A stretch of DNA of 64,000 nucleotides from Yersinia mollaretii ATCC 43969 (GTDB lineage Bacteria > Pseudomonadota > Gammaproteobacteria > Enterobacterales > Enterobacteriaceae): positions 4,402,001 through 4,466,000 of the forward strand of contig NZ_CP054043.1 of the NCBI RefSeq assembly GCF_013282725.1, read 5' to 3'. Every line of letters begins with the position of its first letter. Positions within the stretch are counted from its first letter, which is position 1. A program made the translations under genes and the position numbers. This document shows, piece by piece, positions 44,160 through 54,065 of the stretch. Below the pieces are notes generated by a model. It saw only the letters and a program-made list of their open reading frames with translations. It ran no database searches and had not been told where the DNA came from.

Positions 44160-45505
44160 GAATCTCTAATCCCCCACAGCTCCATTTTCAATGCGGGGAA
44201 ATCACCGGCCACGTGCAATGCAATGGCCCCCGCATTGGAAACCTTGTCCCAGAACGGCCCACTTTTCATCAATTCGAAATAGACATATCCCGCGCTGTAC
44301 GGGATTTGCCTTGGTGGCACTGGCAACCGCTGTAACTCTAGGCCCGGTAAGTGTGAGCGCACGAGTTCATGCAGTTGTTGAGGCGCACTGATTTTGGTCT
44401 GCACGGAGAATTGATGCTGCAAGACATCCATCGGCAATTGCGCATGAACCGCCAAGACCAGATTAGAGAATGAGCGTAATTCATTCGGCAGCACGGCCGC
44501 TGACCACACACCATTGCCTTTCGGGTCCAGTGGTATCATCTGCCCAGCACGTACCAGAATCTGATTGAGCAACTCATGTACATCGTCTACCAACGGCCGA
44601 ATTGTTGGGTAGAGTCTGCCGTGGTCATATCCCGGGGCAGGACGCGGGCGACGTGTTTTGGTACGAATAAATGTGGATAACTCACCGGCAAATTTGGCTA
44701 ACTCCTGATAAAGCATGATCGGCGGCAACTCAGGAATGTTTCGCAGATGATCAAGAATCGGCTCGTATTTATTAAAAATTTGCAGCAGTAGATAATCGAC
44801 AATTTCTGAGCTGGCACTGGCTTTACCATCACTGTTGGATAGGCGTTTAGCCAGCATATCCGCACGCATTTTGACCAGCCCATTAAGATGGGTCAGCCAC
44901 TCTGACAGCAGTGAACTGGCGGCATAACCGGTGACCGGAGGAATGTAATCCTCCAGATGCAGTAACACGCTACCGTCAGGCTGGATAGCTCGGACTTTAG
45001 CCAGTGGCAACCCGATCCATGACTCAGTCATTTCACTTTCAGAAACTAATTTGAGGCGCAGTCGCGAAAGTTGCACTGGTTTCGGCCCCTGACGAATAGC
45101 ATTGGTATCGCTAAGGTCAGTTTCATAGGCGTAAAAGCGCGCCAGAGAACTGGTGTCATATTCATCAAAAATAGTTTCATCACTGTTATCAAGGCGCAGT
45201 GGCACCGCCAGATAGATAAGCTTACCCAGATGGTCCGAGGTGATGGTGAGTGGCTCAGGCAGTTCTGCATGACCGGGGATATCAAAAGGCGTTCCGTCAG
45301 GTAACACCCCTTTGCCGGATCGCAGCACCAACTTGCCATAGGAGAGTGCTTCGCGATCAATTTCATATTGTGCGAATCCCCAAAAGAACGGGGTGATCGT
45401 TGCCGCTCTTTTGTGGGCATAATATTCAAAGTAACGCTCTTGCTGCTGAAAAAGTTGCGGGCGAAGAAAAAGACCCTCACTCCAAACGACTTTGTTAGTT
45501 CTCAC
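44156..45505 (-). CDS. tssK: TssK, T6SS baseplate-membrane connector
   Basis: 449 residues; trimeric TssK links the baseplate to TssL/TssM. The signature N terminus is KVVWSEGLFLRPQLFQQQERYFEYYA. MIPLDPKGNGVWSAAVLP in the middle and VPPRQIPYSAGYVYFELM toward the end are typical. Translation begins at GTG 45503-45505, overlapping the end of tssJ by 11 bases. Confidence 0.94.
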   Translation of the reverse strand: MRTNKVVWSEGLFLRPQLFQQQERYFEYYAHKRAATITPFFWGFAQYEIDREALSYGKLVLRSGKGVLPDGTPFDIPGHAELPEPLTITSDHLGKLIYLAVPLRLDNSDETIFDEYDTSSLARFYAYETDLSDTNAIRQGPKPVQLSRLRLKLVSESEMTESWIGLPLAKVRAIQPDGSVLLHLEDYIPPVTGYAASSLLSEWLTHLNGLVKMRADMLAKRLSNSDGKASASSEIVDYLLLQIFNKYEPILDHLRNIPELPPIMLYQELAKFAGELSTFIRTKTRRPRPAPGYDHGRLYPTIRPLVDDVHELLNQILVRAGQMIPLDPKGNGVWSAAVLPNELRSFSNLVLAVHAQLPMDVLQHQFSVQTKISAPQQLHELVRSHLPGLELQRLPVPPRQIPYSAGYVYFELMKSGPFWDKVSNAGAIALHVAGDFPALKMELWGIRDS

Positions 45506-46049
45506 GGCTTAATCCATTTTCTTTGATTGACATTGACAGACGCTCAACGCGCACCTTAACGACGGGATCGGCTTGCTGTGTCCCTGACCATAATTTTCTA
45601 TACCAGGATTTCACGCGTTTCTTGGGTAACGGGTTAATAACCACTTTCCACTCCGCCTGTTCAATTTCTCGGTAAGCAGCAACAACGCCGATGGCAGTGA
45701 CGTCACTCTTTAGCGTCAGTTCTAATTTTTTTGTCTCATTAGGTAGCATGATTCCGTCATACACTTTATCCATCTGCTCCTTGAGTGAGGGCATCTCCTC
45801 TTCCGTAATAGTGAAGAAACCACTCGACTTAAATTCATCCGCACTCTTGAGGGTATAAACTGAGAGCCTTAACGGATTGGCCTCAGCTTTATCATTAGGA
45901 TTGATGTTGTTCGCCGTAATCAGCTCGACGATCAGTTTTTCATCCTCTGCTGATGGCGGTATCGAGCTACATGCCATAACTAATAGAGTGATTAATGCCA
46001 CAAAAAAGTACTGTGTAATCCAATTAAACCAACGGATGTTTTTTTTCAT
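45495..46049 (-). CDS. tssJ: TssJ outer-membrane lipoprotein
   Basis: 184 residues with a lipoprotein signal (ALITLLVMAC, cysteine at about residue 27) and the TssJ beta-sandwich pattern (NPLRLSVYTLKSADEF, LKSDVTAIGVVAAYREIEQA). It anchors TssM to the outer membrane. Overlaps tssK by 11 bases. It is separated from hcp upstream by 208 bp that include a terminator, so its operon segment may have its own promoter or rely on read-through. Confidence 0.9.
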   Translation of the reverse strand: MKKNIRWFNWITQYFFVALITLLVMACSSIPPSAEDEKLIVELITANNINPNDKAEANPLRLSVYTLKSADEFKSSGFFTITEEEMPSLKEQMDKVYDGIMLPNETKKLELTLKSDVTAIGVVAAYREIEQAEWKVVINPLPKKRVKSWYRKLWSGTQQADPVVKVRVERLSMSIKENGLSREN

Positions 46050-46202
46050 ACTCAGCCTAATTAAATAAAAGCCTTAAGTTTTATCCACAATAAAATAGTC
46101 CCTGACAGACACACTCTTTTTCTTATTACATCTGCAACTTATAGTCTGATTACATTTATTGTGGATAAAGCCTATCTTGTAGATAAAATTCGATTAATCA
46201 GA

Positions 46203-46232
46203 AAACTTGCCACCCTATTGAGTGGCAAGTTT
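46203..46232 (-). terminator. Terminator downstream of hcp
   Basis: AACTTGCCAC (46204-46213) and GTGGCAAGTT (46222-46231) form a perfect stem with an 8-nt loop; TTTTCTGATT follows on the minus strand. Located 26 bp after the hcp stop. It would boost hcp mRNA relative to the downstream tssJ-tssE genes. Confidence 0.85.
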
Positions 46233-46257
46233 AATGTCTAATCTACAGCAGCCTAAT

Positions 46258-46743
46258 TTAGCTTTGCAGGTTAGCTTTAACATCGTAATTAGCAGAAATA
46301 ACGCCAGATTTATGGCCTTCAGCATTCTGCATTACGTAGTCCTGAGTCATCTTAGTGAATGAGAAACGAACTTCTTCACGTGGACGAGTTTCATCTTCAA
46401 GAGAACCGGCCATATCAACACGAGTGATGATGACATCGGTAAATTTGATTGTCAGATATTCAAGCGGATCGCCACCGGCTTTACGCAGCACGAATTGGAT
46501 ATTCTTTATGTGCTTACCGAGCAAACAGTAGCTCAATAAGTTCGGGCTTGCTTTATCGATATAATGCGCGAAGCAGAAATCGGAAACAGAGGCTTTACCT
46601 GAACCGCCGCCTGAACCACTGTGCATATTCGAGTGCTGAGAAACATCCCATTTCCAAGCCAATACCTGAATTTCATTTTTATGATTAGCATCCAAAGACT
46701 CGCCTTCGATACCATCAATTTTAATAAACATATCTTGCGCCAT
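46258..46743 (-). CDS. hcp: Hcp (TssD), T6SS inner tube protein
   Basis: 161 residues, standard Hcp1-family length, forming hexameric rings of the secreted tube. Motifs: DMFIKIDGIEGESLD at the N terminus, VLAWKWDVSQ, and ISANYDVKANLQS at the C terminus. ATG 46743 follows GAGAGGAATATT; upstream in-frame codons to 46776 have no ribosome site and are dropped. It is followed by a strong terminator. Confidence 0.96.
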   Translation of the reverse strand: MAQDMFIKIDGIEGESLDANHKNEIQVLAWKWDVSQHSNMHSGSGGGSGKASVSDFCFAHYIDKASPNLLSYCLLGKHIKNIQFVLRKAGGDPLEYLTIKFTDVIITRVDMAGSLEDETRPREEVRFSFTKMTQDYVMQNAEGHKSGVISANYDVKANLQS

Positions 46744-46942
46744 AATATTCCTCTCTAGCACTTTTATTAATATCATTCAATACAGAAAATTGAATGACGA
46801 AAGGCCTCGCGCGATGTATTGCACGAAAACACATACTTTATTTCTGTCACGAACAGAATTAAGTTCCTTTAAATTCCGTTTTCCACAACATGACGCCTAA
46901 AAATATTATCTCTCAGCCCCTTGTTGTGTTTAATGCACTGAA

Positions 46943-48442
46943 TTACGCAACATCTTTCAGTGAAGGTAATTTAGCCACCATACGCAGTGATACCGTCAAA
47001 CCTTCCAATTGGAAGTGAGGACGCAGGAAGAACTTCGCTTGGTAATAACCTGGGTTACCTTCCACTTCTTCAACGATCACTTCAGCAGCCGCCAAAGGAC
47101 GACGCGCTTTAGTTTCGATAGAGGAGTTAGCCGGATCGCCATCAACATAGTTCATGACCCAGTCGTTCAACCAGCGTTGCATCTCATCACGCTCTTTGAA
47201 TGAACCGATTTTGTCACGCACGATACATTTCAGATAATGGGCAAAACGTGAACAGGCGAACAGATACGGCAGACGCGCGGACAAGTTGGCGTTAGCGGTT
47301 GCATCGGAATCATAATATTCAGCCGGTTTTTGCAGCGACTGTGCACCAATGAATGCCGCGTAGTCCGTGTTTTTCCGGTGAACCAACGGGATAAACCCAT
47401 TTTTAGCCAGTTCAGCTTCGCGACGGTCAGAAATCGCAATTTCTGTTGGGCACTTCATGTCAATGCCGCCATCATCGGTCGGGAAGGTATGACATGGCAG
47501 ACCTTCAACCACACCACCACTCTCTACACCACGAATCAGCGTACACCAGCCGTACTCTTTGAATGAACGGTTGATGTTAACGGCCATAGCATAGGCCGCA
47601 TTTGACCACACATATTTGCTGTGATCGGCACCATCGGTCACTTCTTCAAAGTGGAAAGCATCAACTGGATTCGTCCGAATGCCGTATGGCAGACGTGCCA
47701 AGAAGCGCGGCATCGCTAGACCAATATAACGAGAGTCTTCAGACTGACGTAGTGAGTTCCATGCTGCATATTCAAGGTTCTGCGTGAAGATTTTGGTCAA
47801 ATCACGTGGATTTGACAGCTCCTGCCAAGACTCCATCTGCAACACCGAAGGTGCCGCACCGGTAATAAATGGCACGTGAGCAGAAGCCGCTACCTTACCG
47901 ATTGAAGCCAGTAGATCAACATCAGGCGCAGTATGGTCGAAGTAGTAGTCCGCCACCAGACAACCATAAGGTTCGCCGCCCAGTTGACCATACTCCTCTT
48001 CATACACTTTTTTGAATAATGGGCTTTGATCCCAAGCGACGCCTTTGTAACGCTTCATATTACGGCGTAATTCATTTTTAGAGATATCCAAGAAACGCAA
48101 TCTCAATTTCTCATCAGTCTCAGTGTTATTCACTAAATAGTGCAGACCACGCCAGGCACTTTCCAGAGATTGAAACTCTTGATGATGCAGAATTAAGTTG
48201 ATCTGCTCAGACAGCTTGCTATCGATTTCAGCAATAATAGAGGCAATGCTCTTATAAGCATCGTCTGATACAGTAACCGTATTCGCCAGCGCCTGCTCTG
48301 CCAGCGTTTTAACGGCACCTTCTACTGCCGCTTTCGTCTGCTCAGACTTCGCCTTGAACTCTTTGGTCAATAACGAGTTAAAATCGCTATATTCAGTCGC
48401 GGTAGCCGCCGCAGGTTTATTTTTTGCTTCTAAAGTGGACAT
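46943..48442 (-). CDS. tssC: TssC, T6SS sheath large subunit
   Basis: 499 residues. TssC forms the contractile sheath with TssB and carries the C-terminal part recognised during contraction and disassembly. Signature regions include LHYLVNNTETDEKLRLRFLD, EEYGQLGGEPYGCLVADYYF and GGVVEGLPCHTFPTDDGG. ATG 48442 follows AGGAAGAGAGAAACC. It lies 23 bp after tssB. Confidence 0.96.
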   Translation of the reverse strand: MSTLEAKNKPAAATATEYSDFNSLLTKEFKAKSEQTKAAVEGAVKTLAEQALANTVTVSDDAYKSIASIIAEIDSKLSEQINLILHHQEFQSLESAWRGLHYLVNNTETDEKLRLRFLDISKNELRRNMKRYKGVAWDQSPLFKKVYEEEYGQLGGEPYGCLVADYYFDHTAPDVDLLASIGKVAASAHVPFITGAAPSVLQMESWQELSNPRDLTKIFTQNLEYAAWNSLRQSEDSRYIGLAMPRFLARLPYGIRTNPVDAFHFEEVTDGADHSKYVWSNAAYAMAVNINRSFKEYGWCTLIRGVESGGVVEGLPCHTFPTDDGGIDMKCPTEIAISDRREAELAKNGFIPLVHRKNTDYAAFIGAQSLQKPAEYYDSDATANANLSARLPYLFACSRFAHYLKCIVRDKIGSFKERDEMQRWLNDWVMNYVDGDPANSSIETKARRPLAAAEVIVEEVEGNPGYYQAKFFLRPHFQLEGLTVSLRMVAKLPSLKDVA

Positions 48443-48465
48443 GGTTTCTCTCTTCCTAATCAATC

Positions 48466-48990
48466 TTACTGTGGAGCATCAGCAGCGGATTGCTTTGTTT
48501 TCGGTGCGGATGCCAGTGTTGTCAGTAATGATTTATCTTTCAGAAGTTTCATTACTAATTCCTCTGCACCTGCTTTGCCATCCATATAGGTTTGCAAATT
48601 AGCTAACTGAGTACGCGCATCTAACAATTGCGACAGGGAATCGACTTTCTTCGCGATTTCATCTGGAGAGAAATCATTCAGGCTCTCAAAAGTCATATCC
48701 ACCATCAACTGACCGTCACCTGTCAGCGTATTCTTCACAGCAAATGCCACACGGGGTTTCATTGCACGCATACGCTCATCGAAATTATCGATGTCGATAT
48801 CCAGCAGTTTTCTATCGGCAACTGACGGTAATGGCTCTAACGGCTTACCTGATAGATCAGCCAATACACCCATAACAAATGGCAGTTCAACTTTCTTCTC
48901 ACTACCGTATATTTCCACATCGTATTCAATCTGTACGCGTGGTGCTCGGTTTCGAGCGATAAATTTTTGGGAATTACTTTTACTAACCAT
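48466..48990 (-). CDS. tssB: TssB, T6SS sheath small subunit
   Basis: 174 residues with the TssB signature RAPRVQIEYDVEIYGSEKKV, ELPFVMGVLADLSG and LRAMKPRVAFAVKN in their usual order, and the C-terminal helix that interlocks with TssC. It is separated from the fimbrial minor subunit gene by about 100 bp. Confidence 0.96.
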   Translation of the reverse strand: MVSKSNSQKFIARNRAPRVQIEYDVEIYGSEKKVELPFVMGVLADLSGKPLEPLPSVADRKLLDIDIDNFDERMRAMKPRVAFAVKNTLTGDGQLMVDMTFESLNDFSPDEIAKKVDSLSQLLDARTQLANLQTYMDGKAGAEELVMKLLKDKSLLTTLASAPKTKQSAADAPQ

Positions 48991-49090
48991 ATGTGCCTTT
49001 TATTAAAAACGTATTGTAAAATCACCAGGAAATAAGTTTCCTGAACCGCTGTTGGAGCGATTAATGTAAAAACAGTACTGAACCGCCCCC

Positions 49091-49693
49091 CTACTTATAA
49101 TTCAATTCAATACCGGCAGTCGTTCTGACCTGTCCAGGGGTTACCGCATTAGTACCTTTCGCATAATAACCCGCTAGAAAATAGTGAGTGACATCCTCAC
49201 CCGAGCTGGAAATAACATATTCCTGAACACTATTTTCATCGCCAACGAACATTTGTTGCCCTGCAACTTTACTTAATCTTATTTGCGCATTTTTGCTGAA
49301 ATCATCAGCCACTTCATTTTGTAAGTTTCCGGTTGTCCCATCCGGTTGCGTTCCCCCCGCACCAATAAAACCTAATGACACTGTTCTATTGACCGGACAT
49401 GACTTCAACGCAATTTGGAATTGCTGTTTACCTGCTTCTTCTCCGTCAGTTTTTAATTGTTGTGTCGACAAGGTCGGTAATAAAACAGACTCTGACGATG
49501 AACCATCATTAATACTAACTTCGCAGGTATCTTCCAAATACTCACCCGTAAATGAAACCTGAACTTTACAATCAGCCGCACCCGCACATGCACTGGCTGC
49601 CTGAGCAGACTGGCGGAAGATAAAAGCGGCCACCATTAACAGCAAAAGCAAGATAAACTTCAGGAGAACACTCCTTTTCAGCCACGAAGACAT
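49091..49693 (-). CDS. Fimbrial minor subunit
   Basis: 200 residues with a hydrophobic signal (LKFILLLLLMVAAFIFRQSA, cut near AQA) and pilin pattern: cysteine near the start of the mature chain, LPTLSTQQLKTDGEEAGKQQ, second cysteine in LKSCPVNRT and a C-terminal AGIELNYK beta strand for the usher/chaperone. Shares the LPTLSTQ motif with the major pilin of this operon. The start has a near-perfect GGAGGTGAT and lies inside the end of the usher gene (16-bp overlap). Confidence 0.88.
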   Translation of the reverse strand: MSSWLKRSVLLKFILLLLLMVAAFIFRQSAQAASACAGAADCKVQVSFTGEYLEDTCEVSINDGSSSESVLLPTLSTQQLKTDGEEAGKQQFQIALKSCPVNRTVSLGFIGAGGTQPDGTTGNLQNEVADDFSKNAQIRLSKVAGQQMFVGDENSVQEYVISSSGEDVTHYFLAGYYAKGTNAVTPGQVRTTAGIELNYK

Positions 49694-52347
49694 ATCACCT
49701 CCAACTGTTTTATTTGCGTACTTTTTGTCTTCGCCGCACTCTTATCTTCCGCTGGCGGTGGAATACGGCACTGCCCTTTACCACCATCCAGAGTGACATG
49801 CAGTGGTTGTGAACCTGAAGCCCAGCCACGAATAAAGGCCATCCCACCCTGCCCGACAATGCCAAGACTCACCCCCTCGGCATCCAGCAGCTCTGTACCA
49901 ATTGGGATAAACTCTCTATTTTCATCCCTGACGATCAGCATCAGTGGTTCGCCGATAATGGTCTTCATCTTGACTGGGATCATCGCCCCGCTTCTCGGCA
50001 CTACTGTCTTCTGGTTCTCTAGCACATCAACCGAATCAGGTAAGTTGTCGTAATCAATCGCAACGCTGTTTTCTCGGTACGGTGTCAGCGATGGCATAAT
50101 GGCGTATCCGTGACTATCAATTTTCGCACCACGACCATTAAACAACTTAGCCCCTTCAGCCCCCTCAGCTTGGATGATGGCAAAAGGCGCATCTCCTAGC
50201 CGTGGCCCGACGGTGACCCCGCCCTGATGTGCCACCAGACTGCCGTTTGCCGAAACTGAAAGCTGTTTCGACGCCCGATTGTTGGCTGACGCCGTCATAC
50301 CGAATTGACCCACTGGTGTCTGGTAATTCAGATTACCTGTCACCGATTTATCCGCAGAATTCCCACTACGGTTGCTATATGCGGTCCCGACACCATAAGT
50401 CAGTTCACTCTGATCCCCTCTGCTGCCATTCGCATTCATCTGAACCAGCGAGTTGCCTGCATCATCATGGCTAACCATGGAGTAGAGCGAGCTAAACAGC
50501 GGCCGATTTGCCCCACTGCCCCCCAGTGGAATGCTGATGGCGAGCATGTAACTATTCTCATAATCTCTATTGTTGTTGCTGGTGTTACTGTCACTGCTAT
50601 TACTGCTGCGCATCGCCGTCACGGCATAAGAGAAATAGCGCAATGAGTGATTAAACGTCAGTGCATATTGCTTTGACGTGTCCTGATTTCCCCAGTAGCT
50701 ATAGAAACTGCTATTCAGGTTAACCGACATGGTGTCCGTGACACGCTGAGAAACACTCAGCGACAGACGATTGCGCGTCCGTAAGTCAATAATCTCACCG
50801 CCATTTCTTGCGCCATAGTGATCAAGACTGGCTTCTCTAAAGCTATAAAAACCCGTGGATGAGTATCGATACGCCGCTAATGTCAGGTTGGTATCGGTTT
50901 CTCCAACGTACTTGCTGTAATCAATTTTGTAACTGTTCCCGGATGAGCGACGATCATCCGCCAATTCACTTCTCGCATGGGTAACGTCCATCGAGATACC
51001 CCCGATTGGCGTATTAAATGCGTTGCCTATCCCAATCGAACTGTAATTCTCTGATAACTGAGTTCCGCCATACAGCGTATAAGAGTTACCCAAACCATAG
51101 TGATACGCACCTTGCACGATACTCGGATGCGCATTTATCGTACTGTCATTCAGTTGCCCCGCCGCCACATTGAACTGTGAGACACCTTGGTAAAGCAGCA
51201 TCGGCGGTGCCGAGAACGGTATCCTTTGAATACGGGTTCTACCGTCAGACTCGGTGATCGTCATTTGCAGATCCCCGCCGTAAGCCATCGTACCGATATC
51301 GGCCAGTTCAAAAGCCCCCGGCGTCACCACCGTCTCATACACCGTTTGCCCACGCTGAGTCACGGTGACTCTGGCGTTGGTTTCCGCCATACCGCGAATA
51401 ATCGGGGAGTAATTTCGGATCCCTTCCGCTAACATACGGTTGTCAGACGCCAGTTGCACACCGCGCAGCCCGTAGCTATCGAATAAGTTCCCGTTAGTAT
51501 CACTTTCACCCAGCGTTAACTGACTTTTCAACGACGTAATATCTGTTGCCGCATAACCATATAAATTTTGGGTATGCATTCCACCCGTGTTAGTCCAATT
51601 ACTATTGAGTCGTTTTCTTAAACGCCACTCGCCAATATTCACTCCGGTAATCAAACCAATATTGCCGTTATACGAATTTGAGGCTGCATCATTATTATTT
51701 TGGCCATTAAAAACACTGTAAATATTGCTGTTATAATCTAAAAAACCCACTGGCCCGCCGGAGTCCCACAAACTGGGGTCAATATACCCACGGGGATGCT
51801 TCACTAAATTAAACTGTGGCACCGTCATTGAAAGTTCAAAATCACCAGAGTTATAGTGAGTACTGCTGTCTTTAATTAAATCCTTTAGCAGGTAGCACTG
51901 ATCCTTTGCCGCTACCTTGACGTTCTCAGGTATATGAGTCGAACCGTTAAGCTCAATTCTGATGCCCAATGCATCAAGCTGATCCAGCCTGAAACAAGGT
52001 TCTGCAGTTGATTCGCCGGTAACTGATTTAAAGCGAATCGTCTGCCTACCCATCGTTTTGCCATTAACGATAACTAAAACATCATAGCTACCCGGAGAAA
52101 CAGGGTTCTCATTCGTAAATCGCGAAACATCAATGGCTGAACCATGAATAAAATCAGGGTTAAATTCAACTGATGTCACTTCAGTATTATCTCTCTTATT
52201 CACAACCGGAGCTGCTGTTGCATTTTTATTGATGATCAGCGCCGAACCGATAATTGTAATCGTGAAACCAAATGAAGCCTGACAGAGTAAATTAACCAAT
52301 CGTTCGATTTTATTATCTATGTAGCATGTTATATATGGATAGTTCAC
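49678..52347 (-). CDS. Fimbrial outer-membrane usher
   Basis: 889 residues. The N-terminal domain (VEFNPDFIHGSAIDVSRFTN) and signal-like segment precede a 24-strand pore (LTLGESDTNGNLFDSYGLRG; GLGNSYTLYGGTQLSENYSS), with a plug and C-terminal domains ending in a conserved cysteine (LEVICLRG). It assembles the fibre made of the pilins encoded beside it. GTG 52347 follows GGGAGCTTTTAATC; upstream TTG at 52386 is less likely. It overlaps the minor subunit gene. Confidence 0.92.
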   Translation of the reverse strand: MNYPYITCYIDNKIERLVNLLCQASFGFTITIIGSALIINKNATAAPVVNKRDNTEVTSVEFNPDFIHGSAIDVSRFTNENPVSPGSYDVLVIVNGKTMGRQTIRFKSVTGESTAEPCFRLDQLDALGIRIELNGSTHIPENVKVAAKDQCYLLKDLIKDSSTHYNSGDFELSMTVPQFNLVKHPRGYIDPSLWDSGGPVGFLDYNSNIYSVFNGQNNNDAASNSYNGNIGLITGVNIGEWRLRKRLNSNWTNTGGMHTQNLYGYAATDITSLKSQLTLGESDTNGNLFDSYGLRGVQLASDNRMLAEGIRNYSPIIRGMAETNARVTVTQRGQTVYETVVTPGAFELADIGTMAYGGDLQMTITESDGRTRIQRIPFSAPPMLLYQGVSQFNVAAGQLNDSTINAHPSIVQGAYHYGLGNSYTLYGGTQLSENYSSIGIGNAFNTPIGGISMDVTHARSELADDRRSSGNSYKIDYSKYVGETDTNLTLAAYRYSSTGFYSFREASLDHYGARNGGEIIDLRTRNRLSLSVSQRVTDTMSVNLNSSFYSYWGNQDTSKQYALTFNHSLRYFSYAVTAMRSSNSSDSNTSNNNRDYENSYMLAISIPLGGSGANRPLFSSLYSMVSHDDAGNSLVQMNANGSRGDQSELTYGVGTAYSNRSGNSADKSVTGNLNYQTPVGQFGMTASANNRASKQLSVSANGSLVAHQGGVTVGPRLGDAPFAIIQAEGAEGAKLFNGRGAKIDSHGYAIMPSLTPYRENSVAIDYDNLPDSVDVLENQKTVVPRSGAMIPVKMKTIIGEPLMLIVRDENREFIPIGTELLDAEGVSLGIVGQGGMAFIRGWASGSQPLHVTLDGGKGQCRIPPPAEDKSAAKTKSTQIKQLEVICLRG

Positions 52348-52428
52348 GATTAAAAGCTCCCTTTTATACCGTCCTTTTGATGACAAGCGTGTCGAATTTC
52401 CTGTCCGAAACTATATCCTTGCCAATAT

Positions 52429-53175
52429 TTACTTCTTAACTAGAGTCCCTTTCCCTTGTGTAAACGATATGCTCTCTTCGATTGGAGCACCGTAATCGTT
52501 TAGTATTTTATAAACCACCGCTGAAATACCCGATATTTTGTTTTCAGGATAAAAAGTCAGAGTTGAAAAAGGAGCCAACATTTCCGTTTTTAGCTCAACT
52601 TTTTTACTACCGGCAGTCGCAATACCACTATCAAAGGAGAAATAATAAGGTGTCGGGTTAGTGACTTTCACGCCCTGACCTTTTTGGCTATCACTCGCCA
52701 GCGCCCATTGCAGCTTCTCGCTTTGTTCAGTCCCACTGCTCTTTAAAGCAATTGGGCGATAGAAGATTTTAATTCGGGTACGAAAAGCCAGTTCAAGTTT
52801 ATTCTTATCACTGCCGCTCTTTTCTACTGTCGGTATTTCTAGCATGTTAAACCAGAATACGGACTCTTTATCCTGCGGGAGCGCCATGCCGTTATAAATC
52901 ATACGCACACTTTGCCCTTTACCTGCCTCAACACGAAATACAGGAGGCGTCACCACAAAGGGAATCGTCAAGCTATTAATATTGGCATCGCTCTTTCCAT
53001 CATCGACCCAAATTTGGACTAAAGCGGGATCAGTGCCTCTATTATTCGTCCGTACACTGACCTCTTTTTTAGCTGCGGGAAATATTACCCGTGTGCCACT
53101 GATCGTCATAGATGCATAGGCAGGGATACTGCCAGCAATGAGCATCAACCCTAAAATACATTTTTTATAAAACAT
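52429..53175 (-). CDS. PapD-like fimbrial chaperone
   Basis: Periplasmic chaperone of 248 residues. Signal peptide to about ASIPAYA (residue 21). Conserved positions: TRVIFPAAKKEVSVRTNN, PPVFRVEAGKGQSVRMIYNG, then IPTV and RIKIFYRP in the second strand region. The loop between F1 and G1 is short, indicating the FGS group. Located 82 bp upstream of the usher. Confidence 0.92.
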   Translation of the reverse strand: MFYKKCILGLMLIAGSIPAYASMTISGTRVIFPAAKKEVSVRTNNRGTDPALVQIWVDDGKSDANINSLTIPFVVTPPVFRVEAGKGQSVRMIYNGMALPQDKESVFWFNMLEIPTVEKSGSDKNKLELAFRTRIKIFYRPIALKSSGTEQSEKLQWALASDSQKGQGVKVTNPTPYYFSFDSGIATAGSKKVELKTEMLAPFSTLTFYPENKISGISAVVYKILNDYGAPIEESISFTQGKGTLVKK

Positions 53176-53283
53176 TACGCTACCAAATAATAATGCTTTG
53201 AATTAGCAATGGCCCATCTTTATAACAACATGCTGCCAGTCCCTTTATCAGCCTGAGCAGCAAGCTGTTATCATTTTCCGGAA

Positions 53284-53309
53284 TGCGATCCGACCGAAGT
53301 CGGATCGCA
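53284..53309 (-). terminator. UUCG-capped hairpin between pilin and chaperone
   Basis: On the minus strand, TGCGATCCGAC and GTCGGATCGCA form an 11-bp perfect stem closed by TTCG, an extra-stable tetraloop. No T run follows. It lies 22 bp after the major pilin stop and 108 bp before the chaperone start. It should protect the pilin mRNA 3' end and lower downstream expression. Confidence 0.85.
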
Positions 53310-53330
53310 ACTAATCACCCAAAGGGAGAT

Positions 53331-53879
53331 TTAGTTATAAGCCAGTACGTATTGAACTTTTGCAGTCACAGCACCTGGCGTGGTTGCTTCAGTAGCATAG
53401 TAACCACCCGCGTAGGACAGGGTAGCAGTACCCGGATCGGTGCCAGCACCTGGGACAACATCAAACTTAGCGCCCGTATCACCGACACGAATCTGTTTAC
53501 CATCGGCGATATCGTACAAACGCACTTCAACTTCACCCGCAGGGTCAGTTTTCTCTGAGTTTGTCAGGTTACCAGTCACTGGGTTAGCGCCAGTGCTGTT
53601 GATAGCCTCAAAATGCGCAGCAACTTTAAGGATCTCTTTCGGGCAGTCAATAACATTAATAAGGAAACTGGTTGAACCCGCTTCTTGACCCGCCTTATCC
53701 AGATTCTGGGTTGAGAGCGTTGGCAGTGTGACAATAACGTCTTTGCTACCCGGTTCAACTTTACAGGTTTCGCTGATCAGTTTGCCGTTGAAGGTCACTG
53801 TACCATCAGTCCCGGCAAGAGCAGCGCCTGAAGCTACAGACAGTGCCAGTGCACATACCGCTAGGTTTACTTTACGCAT
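53331..53879 (-). CDS. Major fimbrial subunit
   Basis: 182 residues with a signal peptide cut near ASGAALA (residue 23). The mature pilin has GTVTFNGKLISETCKV, LPTLSTQNLDKAGQEAGS, a second cysteine in INVIDCPKE and a C-terminal AKVQYVLAYN strand. First gene of the minus-strand fimbrial operon pilin-chaperone-usher-minor subunit. ATG 53879 lies at proper distance from AAGGA; the ATG at 53888 is too close. Confidence 0.92.
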   Translation of the reverse strand: MRKVNLAVCALALSVASGAALAGTDGTVTFNGKLISETCKVEPGSKDVIVTLPTLSTQNLDKAGQEAGSTSFLINVIDCPKEILKVAAHFEAINSTGANPVTGNLTNSEKTDPAGEVEVRLYDIADGKQIRVGDTGAKFDVVPGAGTDPGTATLSYAGGYYATEATTPGAVTAKVQYVLAYN

Positions 53880-54065
53880 AACTTTCATCCTTTTAGTTTA
53901 CTTTCCAAAAATATTATTGATTCCATAAAACACGTACATAGTTAACACCTGCCTAAGCAGATATACCCTATTCTTTTTGCCTTTAGTTTTGATAAGAAAC
54001 AGCAAGTCCTTTTGAGATAAAATTTATAATCAGCATTAATTAAAATGAATATTCGTTGTCACTCA

